From positions 248,001 through 312,000 of the forward strand of contig NZ_JNYQ01000012.1 in the NCBI RefSeq assembly GCF_000717245.1: a DNA stretch of 64,000 bases. The letters run 5' to 3'. The DNA is from Kitasatospora papulosa. GTDB lineage: Bacteria > Actinomycetota > Actinomycetes > Streptomycetales > Streptomycetaceae. Positions 18,415 through 26,695 of the stretch are shown piece by piece. Positions within the stretch are counted from its first letter, which is position 1. Every line of letters starts with the position of its first letter. The notes below the pieces were generated by a model. That model ran no database searches. It had not been told where the DNA came from and saw nothing but the letters and a program-made list of their open reading frames with translations. The translations under genes and the position numbers were made by a program.

Positions 18415-19466
18415 AGATCGCCAAATGGGTGGTCCGTGAACACGTCGAAGGCGTCCCCGACGTGGACCGGATCTACCAGAAGGTCGTCGAGGACGTCGAC
18501 GTGGCGCTCGCCCCCGACGAGATGCTCCTGCGCACCCGCTACGTCTCCGTCGACCCCTACCTTCAGGGCATCGCCCTCGACACACCCCTGGGCGGGCACA
18601 TGGGCGCCGACTCCATCATGGAGGTGGTGGAGGCGGGACCGGCCGCCGCCCACCGCGTCGGCGACCTCGTCCAGGGCTTCGGCGGCTGGCGCACCCATGT
18701 GATCTCCACCGGGGCGGCCGAACCCTGGCAGACCGGCACCTTCCCCATGGTCTTCCCGGAGTTCCGCAGACTCGACCCCGGATGGTACGACGACGCCCTG
18801 CCGCTGCCCACCGCCCTCAGCGTGATGGGCGGCCCCGGCATGACCGCCTGGGGGACCCTCACCAAGTACATGACGATCAGCCCCGGCGCCACCTTCGTCG
18901 TCAGCGGGGCCTCCGGTGCGGTCGGTGCCCTCGTCGGCCAGCTCGCCTCGCTCGAGGGCGCCCGGGTCGTGGGCACCACCTCCTCCCCGGAGAAGGCCGA
19001 TCACCTCACCGCGCTCGGCTTCGACGCGGTGATCGTCCACCGGCACGGGGACGAGGCCGGCACCGTCCGCGACGCCCTGGCGCAGGCAGCCCCCGACGGC
19101 GTGGACCGGTACTTCGACAACCTCGGCGGCACCGTCACCGACGCCGTGTTCCCCCTGCTCAACGTCGGTGCCCAGGTGGCGGTCTGCTGGCAGTGGGCGA
19201 CCCAGGTGGGCAACGAGCACACCGGCCCCCGGCTGCTGCCGTACCTGATGTTCCCGCGCGCCACCGTCCGCGGCATCTTCTCCCCGGAATGGTTCACCGA
19301 GGAGAACTGGCGGGACCTGCACGACGAGCTGGGCGGCCGGGTCCGGCGCGGCGAGGTCGTCTGCGACCACACGCTGCACCACGGCTTCGACAGCATCCCC
19401 GCCGCCTACGCCAGCCTCTACGCCGGGCATGCGGCCAACCGGGGCAAGGTCCTGATCGAGCTGTGA
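18411..19466 (+). CDS. ftdE: MDR-family NAD(P)H reductase of the PTM cluster (FtdE-like)
   Basis: This is a 351-aa medium-chain dehydrogenase/reductase of the zinc-free, enoyl-reductase-like branch (leukotriene B4 dehydrogenase/curcumin reductase type). The N-terminal MRxVSVDPYLQG-like region (RTRYVSVDPYLQG at 41-53) and the Rossmann motif VSGASGAVGALVGQ at 164-177 are clear. The structural and catalytic zinc ligands of classic alcohol dehydrogenases are absent. In PTM pathways this enzyme (OX4, IkaC, FtdE) closes one carbocycle by reductive Michael-type cyclisation. The ATG overlaps the previous stop as ATGA. Confidence 0.92.
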   Translation: MKIAKWVVREHVEGVPDVDRIYQKVVEDVDVALAPDEMLLRTRYVSVDPYLQGIALDTPLGGHMGADSIMEVVEAGPAAAHRVGDLVQGFGGWRTHVISTGAAEPWQTGTFPMVFPEFRRLDPGWYDDALPLPTALSVMGGPGMTAWGTLTKYMTISPGATFVVSGASGAVGALVGQLASLEGARVVGTTSSPEKADHLTALGFDAVIVHRHGDEAGTVRDALAQAAPDGVDRYFDNLGGTVTDAVFPLLNVGAQVAVCWQWATQVGNEHTGPRLLPYLMFPRATVRGIFSPEWFTEENWRDLHDELGGRVRRGEVVCDHTLHHGFDSIPAAYASLYAGHAANRGKVLIEL

Positions 19467-19515
19467 TCCCGCCTCCTCCGCGCCCGCGCCCCGACGACCC
19501 GTTCCAGGAGGTACG

Positions 19516-20706
19516 GTGACCGCCACCGAGCCCGCGCCCCCCGCACAGGTGCCCATGCACCGCCTGCACTTCGACGTACCGGGGCCGCCCCGTCCCGCCG
19601 AACTGCCGGGCGGCGCGCCCGCCTGGCTGGTGAGCCGCTACGCGGACGTCCGCCAGGTGCTCTCCGATCCGAGGTTCGGCCGGGCCCTGCTGTACGCCCC
19701 CGACGCACCGGCCCTCTCCGACGTACCCGACCTCGTGAACAGCCCCGACCTGATGTTCAACCAGGACGGTCCCGACCACCTGCGCCTGCGCCGCACACTG
19801 CGCCGTGCGTTCACCCCGCGCGCCGTCGCCCGCTGGCGGCCGTGGATCGCGGCGATCGTGGAGGACCTCCTCGACCGTCTGGAGGCCTCGCCGCAACCGG
19901 TCGACGTGGTGGCGGAGTTCACCCTCCCCCTGCCGGTGGCGGTGATCAGCCGGCTCATGGGACTCGACGAGCCGGCCCGGGACCGGATGCGGTACTGGAG
20001 CGAGCACGCCTTCTCCGACGGCACCCACGACAGCCGGCAGGTGGCGGACGCACTCGCGGAGTTCAGAGCCTTCGGCGCGGACCTCCTCACCGAGCGGCGG
20101 CGGGCTCCCGGTGACGACCTGATCAGCGGGCTGGTCGCGGCCGCCGACCAGGAAGGAGGCGTCCCCGAGTCCCGATTGGTCGGCCTGGTGTGCGGGCTGG
20201 TCGTCGGCGGCCACGACAGCACCATGACCATGCTCGGCAACGCGCTGCTCTACCTCCTGGGCGAACGCCCCGAGACGTGGCCGCGGCTCGGCGCCGACGA
20301 GCAGGCCGCCGGACACCTCGTGGACCGGATCATCCACCTCGTCCCGCTGGGTGACGACCGCGGCAGTGCCCGGCACGCCGCCACGGACGTCGAGGTCGGC
20401 GGGGTGACGATCCCGGCCGGCGCGATCGTGCTCGCCGACTGCGGTATGGCCAACCGCGACCCGGAGGTCTTCCCGCCCAGCACCCTCCACGACCTGTTCG
20501 CCCCGTTGGAGGCCCCCACCCTCTCCTTCGGCGCGGGCCCCCACTACTGTCTCGGCGCCTGGCTCGCACGCACGGAGCTCCAGCTCGCCCTGCACCGGCT
20601 GGCCGCCCGCTTCCCCGGCCTACGCCTTGCGGAACCCGTGGACACGGTCTCCTGGCGGGCCGGCACGACCTCCCGCAGCCCCCAGCGGCTCTCCGTCAGC
20701 CGGTAG
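19516..20706 (+). CDS. ftdF: Cytochrome P450 of the PTM cluster (FtdF-like), ExxR motif missing
   Basis: The GTG start at 19516 has a strong AGGAGG at 19506-19511. The 396-aa P450 shows the C-helix HLRLRRTLRRAF, the I-helix GGHDSTMTM and the heme loop FGAGPHYCLG with Cys345 as thiolate ligand. The K-helix is odd. Where bacterial P450s read VEELLRxxP, this one reads VDRIIHLVP, so Glu and Arg of ExxR are replaced by Arg271 and His274. In PTM clusters the terminal P450 tailors the carbocyclic scaffold by hydroxylation or further oxidation. A 49-bp gap follows the reductase, and it is probably the last gene of the operon. Confidence 0.9.
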   Translation: MTATEPAPPAQVPMHRLHFDVPGPPRPAELPGGAPAWLVSRYADVRQVLSDPRFGRALLYAPDAPALSDVPDLVNSPDLMFNQDGPDHLRLRRTLRRAFTPRAVARWRPWIAAIVEDLLDRLEASPQPVDVVAEFTLPLPVAVISRLMGLDEPARDRMRYWSEHAFSDGTHDSRQVADALAEFRAFGADLLTERRRAPGDDLISGLVAAADQEGGVPESRLVGLVCGLVVGGHDSTMTMLGNALLYLLGERPETWPRLGADEQAAGHLVDRIIHLVPLGDDRGSARHAATDVEVGGVTIPAGAIVLADCGMANRDPEVFPPSTLHDLFAPLEAPTLSFGAGPHYCLGAWLARTELQLALHRLAARFPGLRLAEPVDTVSWRAGTTSRSPQRLSVSR

Positions 20707-21098
20707 CCGCCGCAGAGGCCGGATCGCTCTCGGCGTGACGGGTGCCCGCCGGGCTGATCGGGCCTCGATCGCCGGTCCGCCGCCCGCGTGCCCGCCGGGA
20801 ACACCACCCGCGCCCGCCGACCGTTCGCCGAGGGGCCCGCTGCCCGCGACGGCTCATGTGGAGGTCGCCTCCGGCGGCGCACGTACGTGGCGTGTGTACG
20901 TGGCGTGTGTACGGGAAACCACGGACGCGCGGGACCCGTTCGCCTGGAAGAGTCTCTGTCGGAACGGGGGGGCCGCACACGGGGGTGCGTGCGTGACCGG
21001 GCGCGAGGCCACGGTTCCGGGGGAGAGCAGGGGCCGGCGGGGTGAACGTCCCGCCGGCCTCGCAGCTGCGGCACGCGACCGAAAGCGACAGGACTCTG
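20707..21098. other. Intergenic region after the PTM operon
   Basis: These 392 bp separate the P450 from the MFS gene. No terminator is obvious by eye. A perfect 13-bp tandem repeat lies near 20883 and is listed separately. No supported gene is present on either strand. The region probably carries the MFS promoter, so the MFS-decarboxylase-oxidase unit is likely transcribed separately from the PTM genes. Confidence 0.5.
20883..20914. repeat. Tandem 13-bp repeat upstream of the MFS gene
   Basis: The unit GTACGTGGCGTGT occurs at 20883-20895 and 20896-20908, followed by a partial third unit GTACGG. It lies about 190 bp before the MFS start and may be an iterated operator or a simple replication slip. 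Confidence 0.7.
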
Positions 21099-22307
21099 AT
21101 GCATGCGACCTCTCTGAGGGCCGGGTCCGATCCGAAGCCGAAACTGTTCACCACACCGTGGTGGTGGCGGTGGGCGCTCGGCACCTGTTTCGCCCGTATC
21201 ACCGAGCCCATGGCCACGCTGGCCCTCATCAGCCTGGGAACCTTCGTCAGCGGCTACTCCTACGGTGCGTTCCTCGTGAGTGTGTACGCCTTCACCGGTG
21301 CGCTGACGGCAACCACGTCCGGAAAGCTGATCGACCGCGCCGCACGGCCACGACGGCTGGTGCTGATCATGACGTCGTCGTCGTTCCTTCTCCATGTCGC
21401 ACTGGCCGCGTTCGGGACCTTCCGTCTCTCCACGGTCCTGATCACCGTGACCACGGCCCTGTGCGCCGCCCTGCCGGGAGGAATTCCCGGACTCTCGCGC
21501 TCGGTTCTCGTCAGGTACGCCGATCCGCGTCTTCGGAACCTGGCGTTCTCCTGGGACTCCATCATGACGGAGGCCGGCTGGATCCTCGGGCCGGTCGTCA
21601 TCGCGGGGCTGACCCTGACCGGACTCCCCTGGGTGGAGGTCGCGGCCATGGCCGTCACCTTCCTCGGAGTCCAGCTCTTCCTCGGCCCGCTGGTCGGAGG
21701 AGACAGGGGGACGCCGTCCGACGCCCCCACGACCGCACCAGGATCCCTGTGGTCGTACCGCACCGCATGGCCCGGCCTCGTCGACTCCGTCTCGATCGGC
21801 ATGGCGGTCACGGGTGTCGTCTCGGCGCTTCCCGTCCTCCTGCCGAGAGCCGGGGCCTCCCCGGCGTGGTCCGGAATCCTCGTCAGTCTTCTGGCCGCCA
21901 CCGGCATCGCCGGAACCCTCGTCTACGGAAAGACGGCGGGGAGGATCCCGCTGCACATCACCGTCCAGTCGCTCCTCACGCTCATCGGTGTGCTCACCAC
22001 CGTGGTCGCGCTGGCGTTCAGTGACAGCGCGCTGTCGGTGGCCGTGTGGGTCGGGGTCTCCGGCTTCTTCATCACTCCTTTCAACACCCAGCGGTCGATA
22101 AGTCTGGAAGCCAGCATCCCGCCCGCGCTGCACACCCAGGGATTCTCGGCACAGTTCGCGCTCTTCGGACTCGGATCCGCGATCAGCGCCGGAATGCTCG
22201 CGCTGATCAGCGGCGTCACGGCGGCCCTGCTCGCCATCGCCGGATTCGCGCTCCTGATCTCGGCGGTGACCCATGGCGCCGTGCGGAAGGAAATCCTCAC
22301 GGCGTGA
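21099..22307 (+). CDS. MFS transporter, probable efflux
   Basis: The ATG at 21099 follows ACAGGA with 5-6 nt spacing; an in-frame GTG at 21042 would add 19 residues. The 402-aa protein has about 11-12 hydrophobic segments. The loop between segments 2 and 3 contains GKLIDRAARPRR, the cytoplasmic MFS signature (GxxxDRxxRR-like). A SLISxV-type drug efflux motif is not obvious. It heads a run with the decarboxylase and oxidase genes, so it may export or import their substrate or product. A role in PTM export is an alternative because of proximity. Confidence 0.85.
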   Translation: MHATSLRAGSDPKPKLFTTPWWWRWALGTCFARITEPMATLALISLGTFVSGYSYGAFLVSVYAFTGALTATTSGKLIDRAARPRRLVLIMTSSSFLLHVALAAFGTFRLSTVLITVTTALCAALPGGIPGLSRSVLVRYADPRLRNLAFSWDSIMTEAGWILGPVVIAGLTLTGLPWVEVAAMAVTFLGVQLFLGPLVGGDRGTPSDAPTTAPGSLWSYRTAWPGLVDSVSIGMAVTGVVSALPVLLPRAGASPAWSGILVSLLAATGIAGTLVYGKTAGRIPLHITVQSLLTLIGVLTTVVALAFSDSALSVAVWVGVSGFFITPFNTQRSISLEASIPPALHTQGFSAQFALFGLGSAISAGMLALISGVTAALLAIAGFALLISAVTHGAVRKEILTA

Positions 22308-22445
22308 ACGGGCACGGGGATCCGACTCTCCGCGGGGCCCGCTGAACCCCGCGCCCGGCCCTGGCACAACCCGGTGTGACCGGCGGTTCGTGCACGCGCG
22401 ACGCCCGGCCCGGCGATGACCTCAGACAACTCATGCGAGGAAACA

Positions 22446-23795
22446 GTGCACACATACGGTACGCAGACCGTGAACAGCCGCGGACATCTGGAGATAGGGG
22501 GGTGCGATGTCCTGGACCTGGCCAAGACGTACGGAACACCGGTCTATGTGATCGATGAATCCGCGGTCCGTGACAGGTGCCGTTCCTATCTCCGGGCCTT
22601 CCGGTCGAAATGGCCTCACGTGGACGTGGCTTACGCGTCCAAGGCCTTTCTGGTGGGTGAGATGGTGCGTCTCGCCACGGAGGAGGGCCTCAGTCTCGAC
22701 GTCGTGTCGGCGGGCGAACTGCGCCTCGCGCTCTGGGCCGGTGCGTCACCTTCGAAGATCACGTTCCACGGCAACTACAAGACGCGGGAGGACATCGAGC
22801 TCGCGGTGTGCAGCCGGGTCCGGTCCCTCGTGATCGACTGCCTGGACGAGATCGACCTCATCGACCGTCAGGCCCGGGAACACGGCCGGGTGCAGGACGT
22901 CGACATCCGCCTCAACCTGGGGATCGACATCCACACGGACCCCAAGTACACGACGGGAGACGAGGCGTCGAAGTTCGGGCTGCCGGTCCGGAGGGGCGAC
23001 GCGGCATCAGCAGTCGCGAGAGTCCTCACGCGCGACCACCTCCGGCTCCGCGGCCTGCACTTCCACCTCGGCGCCCAGGTACTGGACACGAAGTACCACC
23101 GGCAGGCCCTGAACGAGGTCGGTGAATTCGTCCGGACGGTCACCGCCCGGACGCCGTGGAAGCCGCAGAGCATCACCGTGGGCGGTGGGATGGGCGTGAA
23201 CTACGACGGCGTCTCGTCTCCGCCCCCGCCCTCGGAATGGGCCCGGGACCTCCTGTCCGTGTTCGGAGAACAGGTCGCCCCCTACTGTGCCCCGGACGTG
23301 GTCTTCGGGGTCGAGCCGGGGAGATCGGTGATCGCCGAGGCGGGAAGCACGCTCTACACGGTCGGTCCGACGAAGCGGAGTGGTGACCGTCGGCTGGTCG
23401 CCGTCGACGGCGGGCTCTCGGACAACCCGCGGCCGCTCATGTACCGGTCGGTGCACAACGTCGTCCTCGCGTCGAACCCCGAGCTGAGGGACACGGAACT
23501 GCACGAGGCGACGATCTTCGGCCGGCACTGCGAGACCGACAGACTGATCGACGGTGTGCGGCTTCCCGACCTGCCGCCCGGTGAGGTGCTCGCCGTGCAG
23601 TGCACGGGCGCGTACACCCACTCGATGTTCAACCAGCACAACAGGTTCGACAAGCCGCCCGTCGTCTTCGTCCGCGACGGCCGGTCCAGGCTCGTCGTAC
23701 GCAGGGAACGGTTCTCCGACACCATCCTGACCGAGATACGCAGCGCGGCCGCCGACTCGTCCGACCGACCTGGGGAGAAGCAGTGCGCTTTCTAG
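22446..23795 (+). CDS. PLP-dependent decarboxylase, diaminopimelate decarboxylase (LysA) family
   Basis: This is a fold-type III (alanine racemase-like barrel) amino-acid decarboxylase. GTG at 22446 has GAGGAAA just upstream; ATG at 22416 is an in-frame alternative without a good RBS. PLP-binding Lys66 sits in VAYASKAF. HFHLGAQ corresponds to the HxxGSQ element of LysA, and GGGMGVNYDG is the phosphate-binding loop. EPGRSVIAEAG is also conserved. The C-terminal catalytic segment reads CTGAYTHSMFNQHNRF, where authentic LysA usually has GAYG and a Tyr-Asn pair, so the substrate pocket differs. At 449 aa it fits LysA length. Its place in a three-gene unit with an exporter and a flavin oxidase argues for specialised metabolism, not housekeeping lysine synthesis. 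Confidence 0.85.
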   Translation: MHTYGTQTVNSRGHLEIGGCDVLDLAKTYGTPVYVIDESAVRDRCRSYLRAFRSKWPHVDVAYASKAFLVGEMVRLATEEGLSLDVVSAGELRLALWAGASPSKITFHGNYKTREDIELAVCSRVRSLVIDCLDEIDLIDRQAREHGRVQDVDIRLNLGIDIHTDPKYTTGDEASKFGLPVRRGDAASAVARVLTRDHLRLRGLHFHLGAQVLDTKYHRQALNEVGEFVRTVTARTPWKPQSITVGGGMGVNYDGVSSPPPPSEWARDLLSVFGEQVAPYCAPDVVFGVEPGRSVIAEAGSTLYTVGPTKRSGDRRLVAVDGGLSDNPRPLMYRSVHNVVLASNPELRDTELHEATIFGRHCETDRLIDGVRLPDLPPGEVLAVQCTGAYTHSMFNQHNRFDKPPVVFVRDGRSRLVVRRERFSDTILTEIRSAAADSSDRPGEKQCAF

Positions 23796-25642
23796 TCATC
23801 GTCCCGGTGTCCCCCTCCGCAGCCGGGTCCCTGACCGGGAGCGGGATCTCGTACCGTCCGGATCTGCACACCGCGCAGGACAGCACCCTCGCGGGCGCGC
23901 TGAGTGAGATGTGCCCGCAGGTGCTCGTCACCGATCGCCCGGTCGCGCGTGAGGTCCTGCGCCTCTGGCGCGAAGCGATGCCCGAGAGACCGATCGCCGT
24001 CGTCCGCCTCACGGAGTCCCACGGTCCTCTCCGCCGCCTCCCGACCATGCACGGGCGGGCGACCTCGGCGATTCTGCCGTTCAGCATCCCGATGTACACC
24101 GTCCCCCGCCAGCCCGGCTCCGACGGCGGTGTCGACGAGGACGCGAGCGTGTTCGAGGCGCTTGCCGTCGCCGAACGGTTCGCGCAGGACCGCGAGCAGA
24201 CCACGGAACCCTTCCCGGTGACGGCGACGCCGTCGGGCGCGGCCTCCGGGAGGACGTCGGTCCTCATGATCGGCGGCGGGGTCGTGAACCTGGTCACCGC
24301 GCGGCTCCTGCAAGCCGAAGGCTACGAGGTGGCGATGGTCGACGCGGCTCCCGACCCGAGGGCCGGAAGACCCTGGGCGGCGTACGGCGCCTCGCGCGGC
24401 GGTGGCAACGCACGCATGTTCACCTACACCGAGATGGACGACTACCACGCGAAGTCGGCCGACGAGTCCGCCTGCATGACCGTCTTCGACCGGCCCCCCT
24501 CCGAGTCCGGCTGGGACGTCCGCGGCCACGAGGGCGAGGAGGACCAGCAGTGGGTGCAGGACTTCCGGAGCGTCCCGCCCTGGCTGGCCAGGGCGTACAA
24601 CGGGGACATCCTCGGGCTGAACCGGCGGGGCGGCGAACTGTGGCAGACCTGGATGCACACCCGGCCGCATCTGTTCGACGACGTGGAACTGCGGCACGAC
24701 ATCCTGCGCCTCTACCAGGACGGACCGCATCTGGAGGCCGCCCGCCACCGGCAGAACGCGGTGGGAGCCACCGTCGCCTCCTACGGAGCGGCCGAGGTGC
24801 GGGAGAGGTTTCCCGCACTGGCGCACGCCGCTCCTCAGGCCTTCGCCGGCGGCATCGTCGTCGAGGGGTTCACGGTGAACGTGCACGACCTCATGGGCCG
24901 CCTGCTCGACGACCTGGAGGCCGGCGGAGCGCGGATGCGCTTCGACCTGCGGGTCGAGGAGATCATGAGGGACGGGACGTCCGCGGTGACCGGAGTACTG
25001 ACCGCCGACGGCCCCTTGGTCTACGACCACTACGTGGTGTCGCCCGGCGCCGGGAACGAGGCGTTGCGGCGTCAGATTCCCTCCCTGCGGCAGGTGCACG
25101 GAGTCCTCGGCTGCTGGGCCACCGTCCCGAACGTCACCCCGGCCCTCGGGCACTCGCTGAAGGTGGCGCGGCGCGGCCATGTGGCGGAGGACGCGAACAT
25201 CACCGTGGGCCGTGACGATTCCGGAGAGAGCGTGCTGATGATCGGATCCGGCTACGGGTGGACGGGAGGCGATCCCCGCAACGTCGACGAGCGGAAGATC
25301 GAGGACATCCACGCCGCCGTCGCGGACACGGTCGAGACACTGTTCCCCGACGCCTACGAGAAGATCGGCGGCCGCGACGGACTGCGCCGGACTCAGCGGC
25401 ACTGTGTACGTCCGTGGACCGCTTCCAACCTCGGCATCTTCGAGGCGAGCGCTGCCGCCGGCGGGGCCTTCGTCGTCACCGCCGGGCACAACACGGGCGG
25501 CTTCGCCCAGGCGCCCGTCATCGCCGAGGCGGTCTCCCACGCCCTGCGCGGCGTCGGCCACCCCATGCACACCCTCTACCACCCGCTCCGGACCTCCCGC
25601 GTTCTCCACGCGATGGCCGGACTCGGCGGGACCACCCACTGA
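23783..25642 (+). CDS. FAD-dependent DAO-family oxidoreductase with an unknown N-terminal domain
   Basis: GTG at 23783, with GGGGAG about 5 nt upstream, overlaps the decarboxylase stop by 13 nt. The 619-aa protein is a fusion. Residues 1-150 are a Rossmann-like unit of unknown role (MRFLVIVPVSP at the start, VLVTDRPVAREVLRLW, then SIPMYTVPRQPGSD). Residues 160-610 are a D-amino-acid-dehydrogenase/sarcosine-oxidase type flavoprotein: VLMIGGGVVNLVTA (Gly164-166), GGGNARMFTYTEMDDYH and the C-terminal VTAGHNTGGFAQAP. Typical DAO proteins are 370-440 aa, so the N-terminal extension is exceptional. Coupled translation with the decarboxylase suggests sequential action on one amino acid or amine. The substrate is unknown. 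Confidence 0.82.
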   Translation: MRFLVIVPVSPSAAGSLTGSGISYRPDLHTAQDSTLAGALSEMCPQVLVTDRPVAREVLRLWREAMPERPIAVVRLTESHGPLRRLPTMHGRATSAILPFSIPMYTVPRQPGSDGGVDEDASVFEALAVAERFAQDREQTTEPFPVTATPSGAASGRTSVLMIGGGVVNLVTARLLQAEGYEVAMVDAAPDPRAGRPWAAYGASRGGGNARMFTYTEMDDYHAKSADESACMTVFDRPPSESGWDVRGHEGEEDQQWVQDFRSVPPWLARAYNGDILGLNRRGGELWQTWMHTRPHLFDDVELRHDILRLYQDGPHLEAARHRQNAVGATVASYGAAEVRERFPALAHAAPQAFAGGIVVEGFTVNVHDLMGRLLDDLEAGGARMRFDLRVEEIMRDGTSAVTGVLTADGPLVYDHYVVSPGAGNEALRRQIPSLRQVHGVLGCWATVPNVTPALGHSLKVARRGHVAEDANITVGRDDSGESVLMIGSGYGWTGGDPRNVDERKIEDIHAAVADTVETLFPDAYEKIGGRDGLRRTQRHCVRPWTASNLGIFEASAAAGGAFVVTAGHNTGGFAQAPVIAEAVSHALRGVGHPMHTLYHPLRTSRVLHAMAGLGGTTH

Positions 25643-25648
25643 GCCGGA

Positions 25649-25695
25649 GCCAGGAGGGGAGGTGTTCCGTCGCCCGGACCACCTGTCCTCCTGGC
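25649..25695. terminator. Long hairpin between convergent transcription units
   Basis: The 16-bp arms at 25649-25664 and 25680-25695 pair with two mismatches around a 15-nt loop. It starts 6 bp after the oxidase stop and lies before the 3' end of the minus-strand gene at 25808, so it should terminate both. Confidence 0.75.
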
Positions 25696-25807
25696 GCCGT
25701 CCCCGGGCATCGGACGGTGGTGGACCGGCTGCGCGACGGACCTCCGTGTTCCCGAGGGGGCGCGGCGCGCTCGGGGAGTGTGCCGCCGCGGACGATCCCC
25801 GCACGCG

Positions 25808-26272
25808 TCAGGCGTAGGCGTACGTACCTGACGCGTACTCGGAGTACTCGCCGCCCCCGCACTTCAGCGCGCCCAACAAGGTGTTGCCGCAGTTGGCGCA
25901 CACGACCGGTCGGCCGCCGTCCTGGCCGCGGACCGTGACCCACGCCGCCTCGTCGTCGGTGAGGACGGACCGCAGCGTGTCACGGCTGTGCAGCCGGGCA
26001 TCGACCGCAGTCTTGACGAAGTCGAGGAACGTGGTGGTGCGCGCGCAGGAAGAACACGTGTGGTCGACCACGTGGAAGGGGCCGTGCAGAAGGGAGGGCG
26101 CGATCCGCAAGTAGTCCGCCAGTTCCCGCACCTCGTCCTCGTCCATCGGACGCAGGCACGCCGGCGTGTCCGAGGGGAGTCGCTCGATGACACCGGATTC
26201 GACTTCGTAGGTTCGCGTCCGCTCGGGTCTGTCGCGCAGCATCTGCACGATCTCGTCATAGCTGAGCTTCAC
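25808..26272 (-). CDS. Zinc-ribbon-like protein with a tyrosine-rich C-terminal tail, 154 aa
   Basis: The GTG start at 26272 has a very strong GGAGGAGG. The protein is soluble, with two Cys pairs, C73-x2-C76 (HTCSSC) and C125-x2-C128 (VVCANCGN), as in zinc-ribbon or rubredoxin-like folds. A further Cys138 is followed by a Gly-rich linker and a tail GGGEYSEYASGTYAYA containing four Tyr in the last 12 residues. I do not recognise the family. The neighbours do not suggest a function: it is transcribed alone and ends at a hairpin shared with the oxidase unit. The tail looks like a flexible appendage or a possible precursor core, but no RiPP enzyme is visible nearby. Confidence 0.7.
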   Translation of the reverse strand: MKLSYDEIVQMLRDRPERTRTYEVESGVIERLPSDTPACLRPMDEDEVRELADYLRIAPSLLHGPFHVVDHTCSSCARTTTFLDFVKTAVDARLHSRDTLRSVLTDDEAAWVTVRGQDGGRPVVCANCGNTLLGALKCGGGEYSEYASGTYAYA

Positions 26273-26695
26273 GGGACACCTCCTCCGGCCGATCGCGAAC
26301 TCCGCTGTGGGAAGCGCTCTGTCGTGAGCCGTGACCCGGAGCAGGTCCGCTCAACCGGTCATCGCTGTGGCGTGTGAGTCGCCACGGCCATTGATGCACA
26401 TCCAGGAACGCTGTGCGAACGCATGTGCCGGGCGATCGCGCCGAGAAGGAGCGTCTGCGCCAGGCCGCGCACCGGTGTCTCGCCGTTCCTCCGACAAGGC
26501 GAGTGAACCGGGGGGCGGATCACCGACGTGCACAGCAGAATGCCGGCGCGACCGATGCGTGTGGATTTCGGAACCGCTGAGCAACCCACGTCTCTGCCCA
26601 CATGTATTCCGGCTGCGGATCCTGTCCTTCCGATGTGCACGGGGAGAGGGCGCGTGGGACCCTTGCAGGGCGGGGAGTCAACAAGGAGTGGCCTC
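26273..26695. other. Divergent intergenic region
   Basis: These 423 bp separate the zinc-ribbon gene (leftward) from the 116-aa gene (rightward). Short open frames on both strands have no RBS and no recognisable sequence. No hairpin or repeat stands out. It must hold at least two promoters, which I cannot place. Confidence 0.45.

Noticed and set aside
23600..23782. Upstream extension of the oxidase frame
   Set aside because: It lies within the decarboxylase gene and reads as Arg-rich filler. GTG 23783 has a good RBS.
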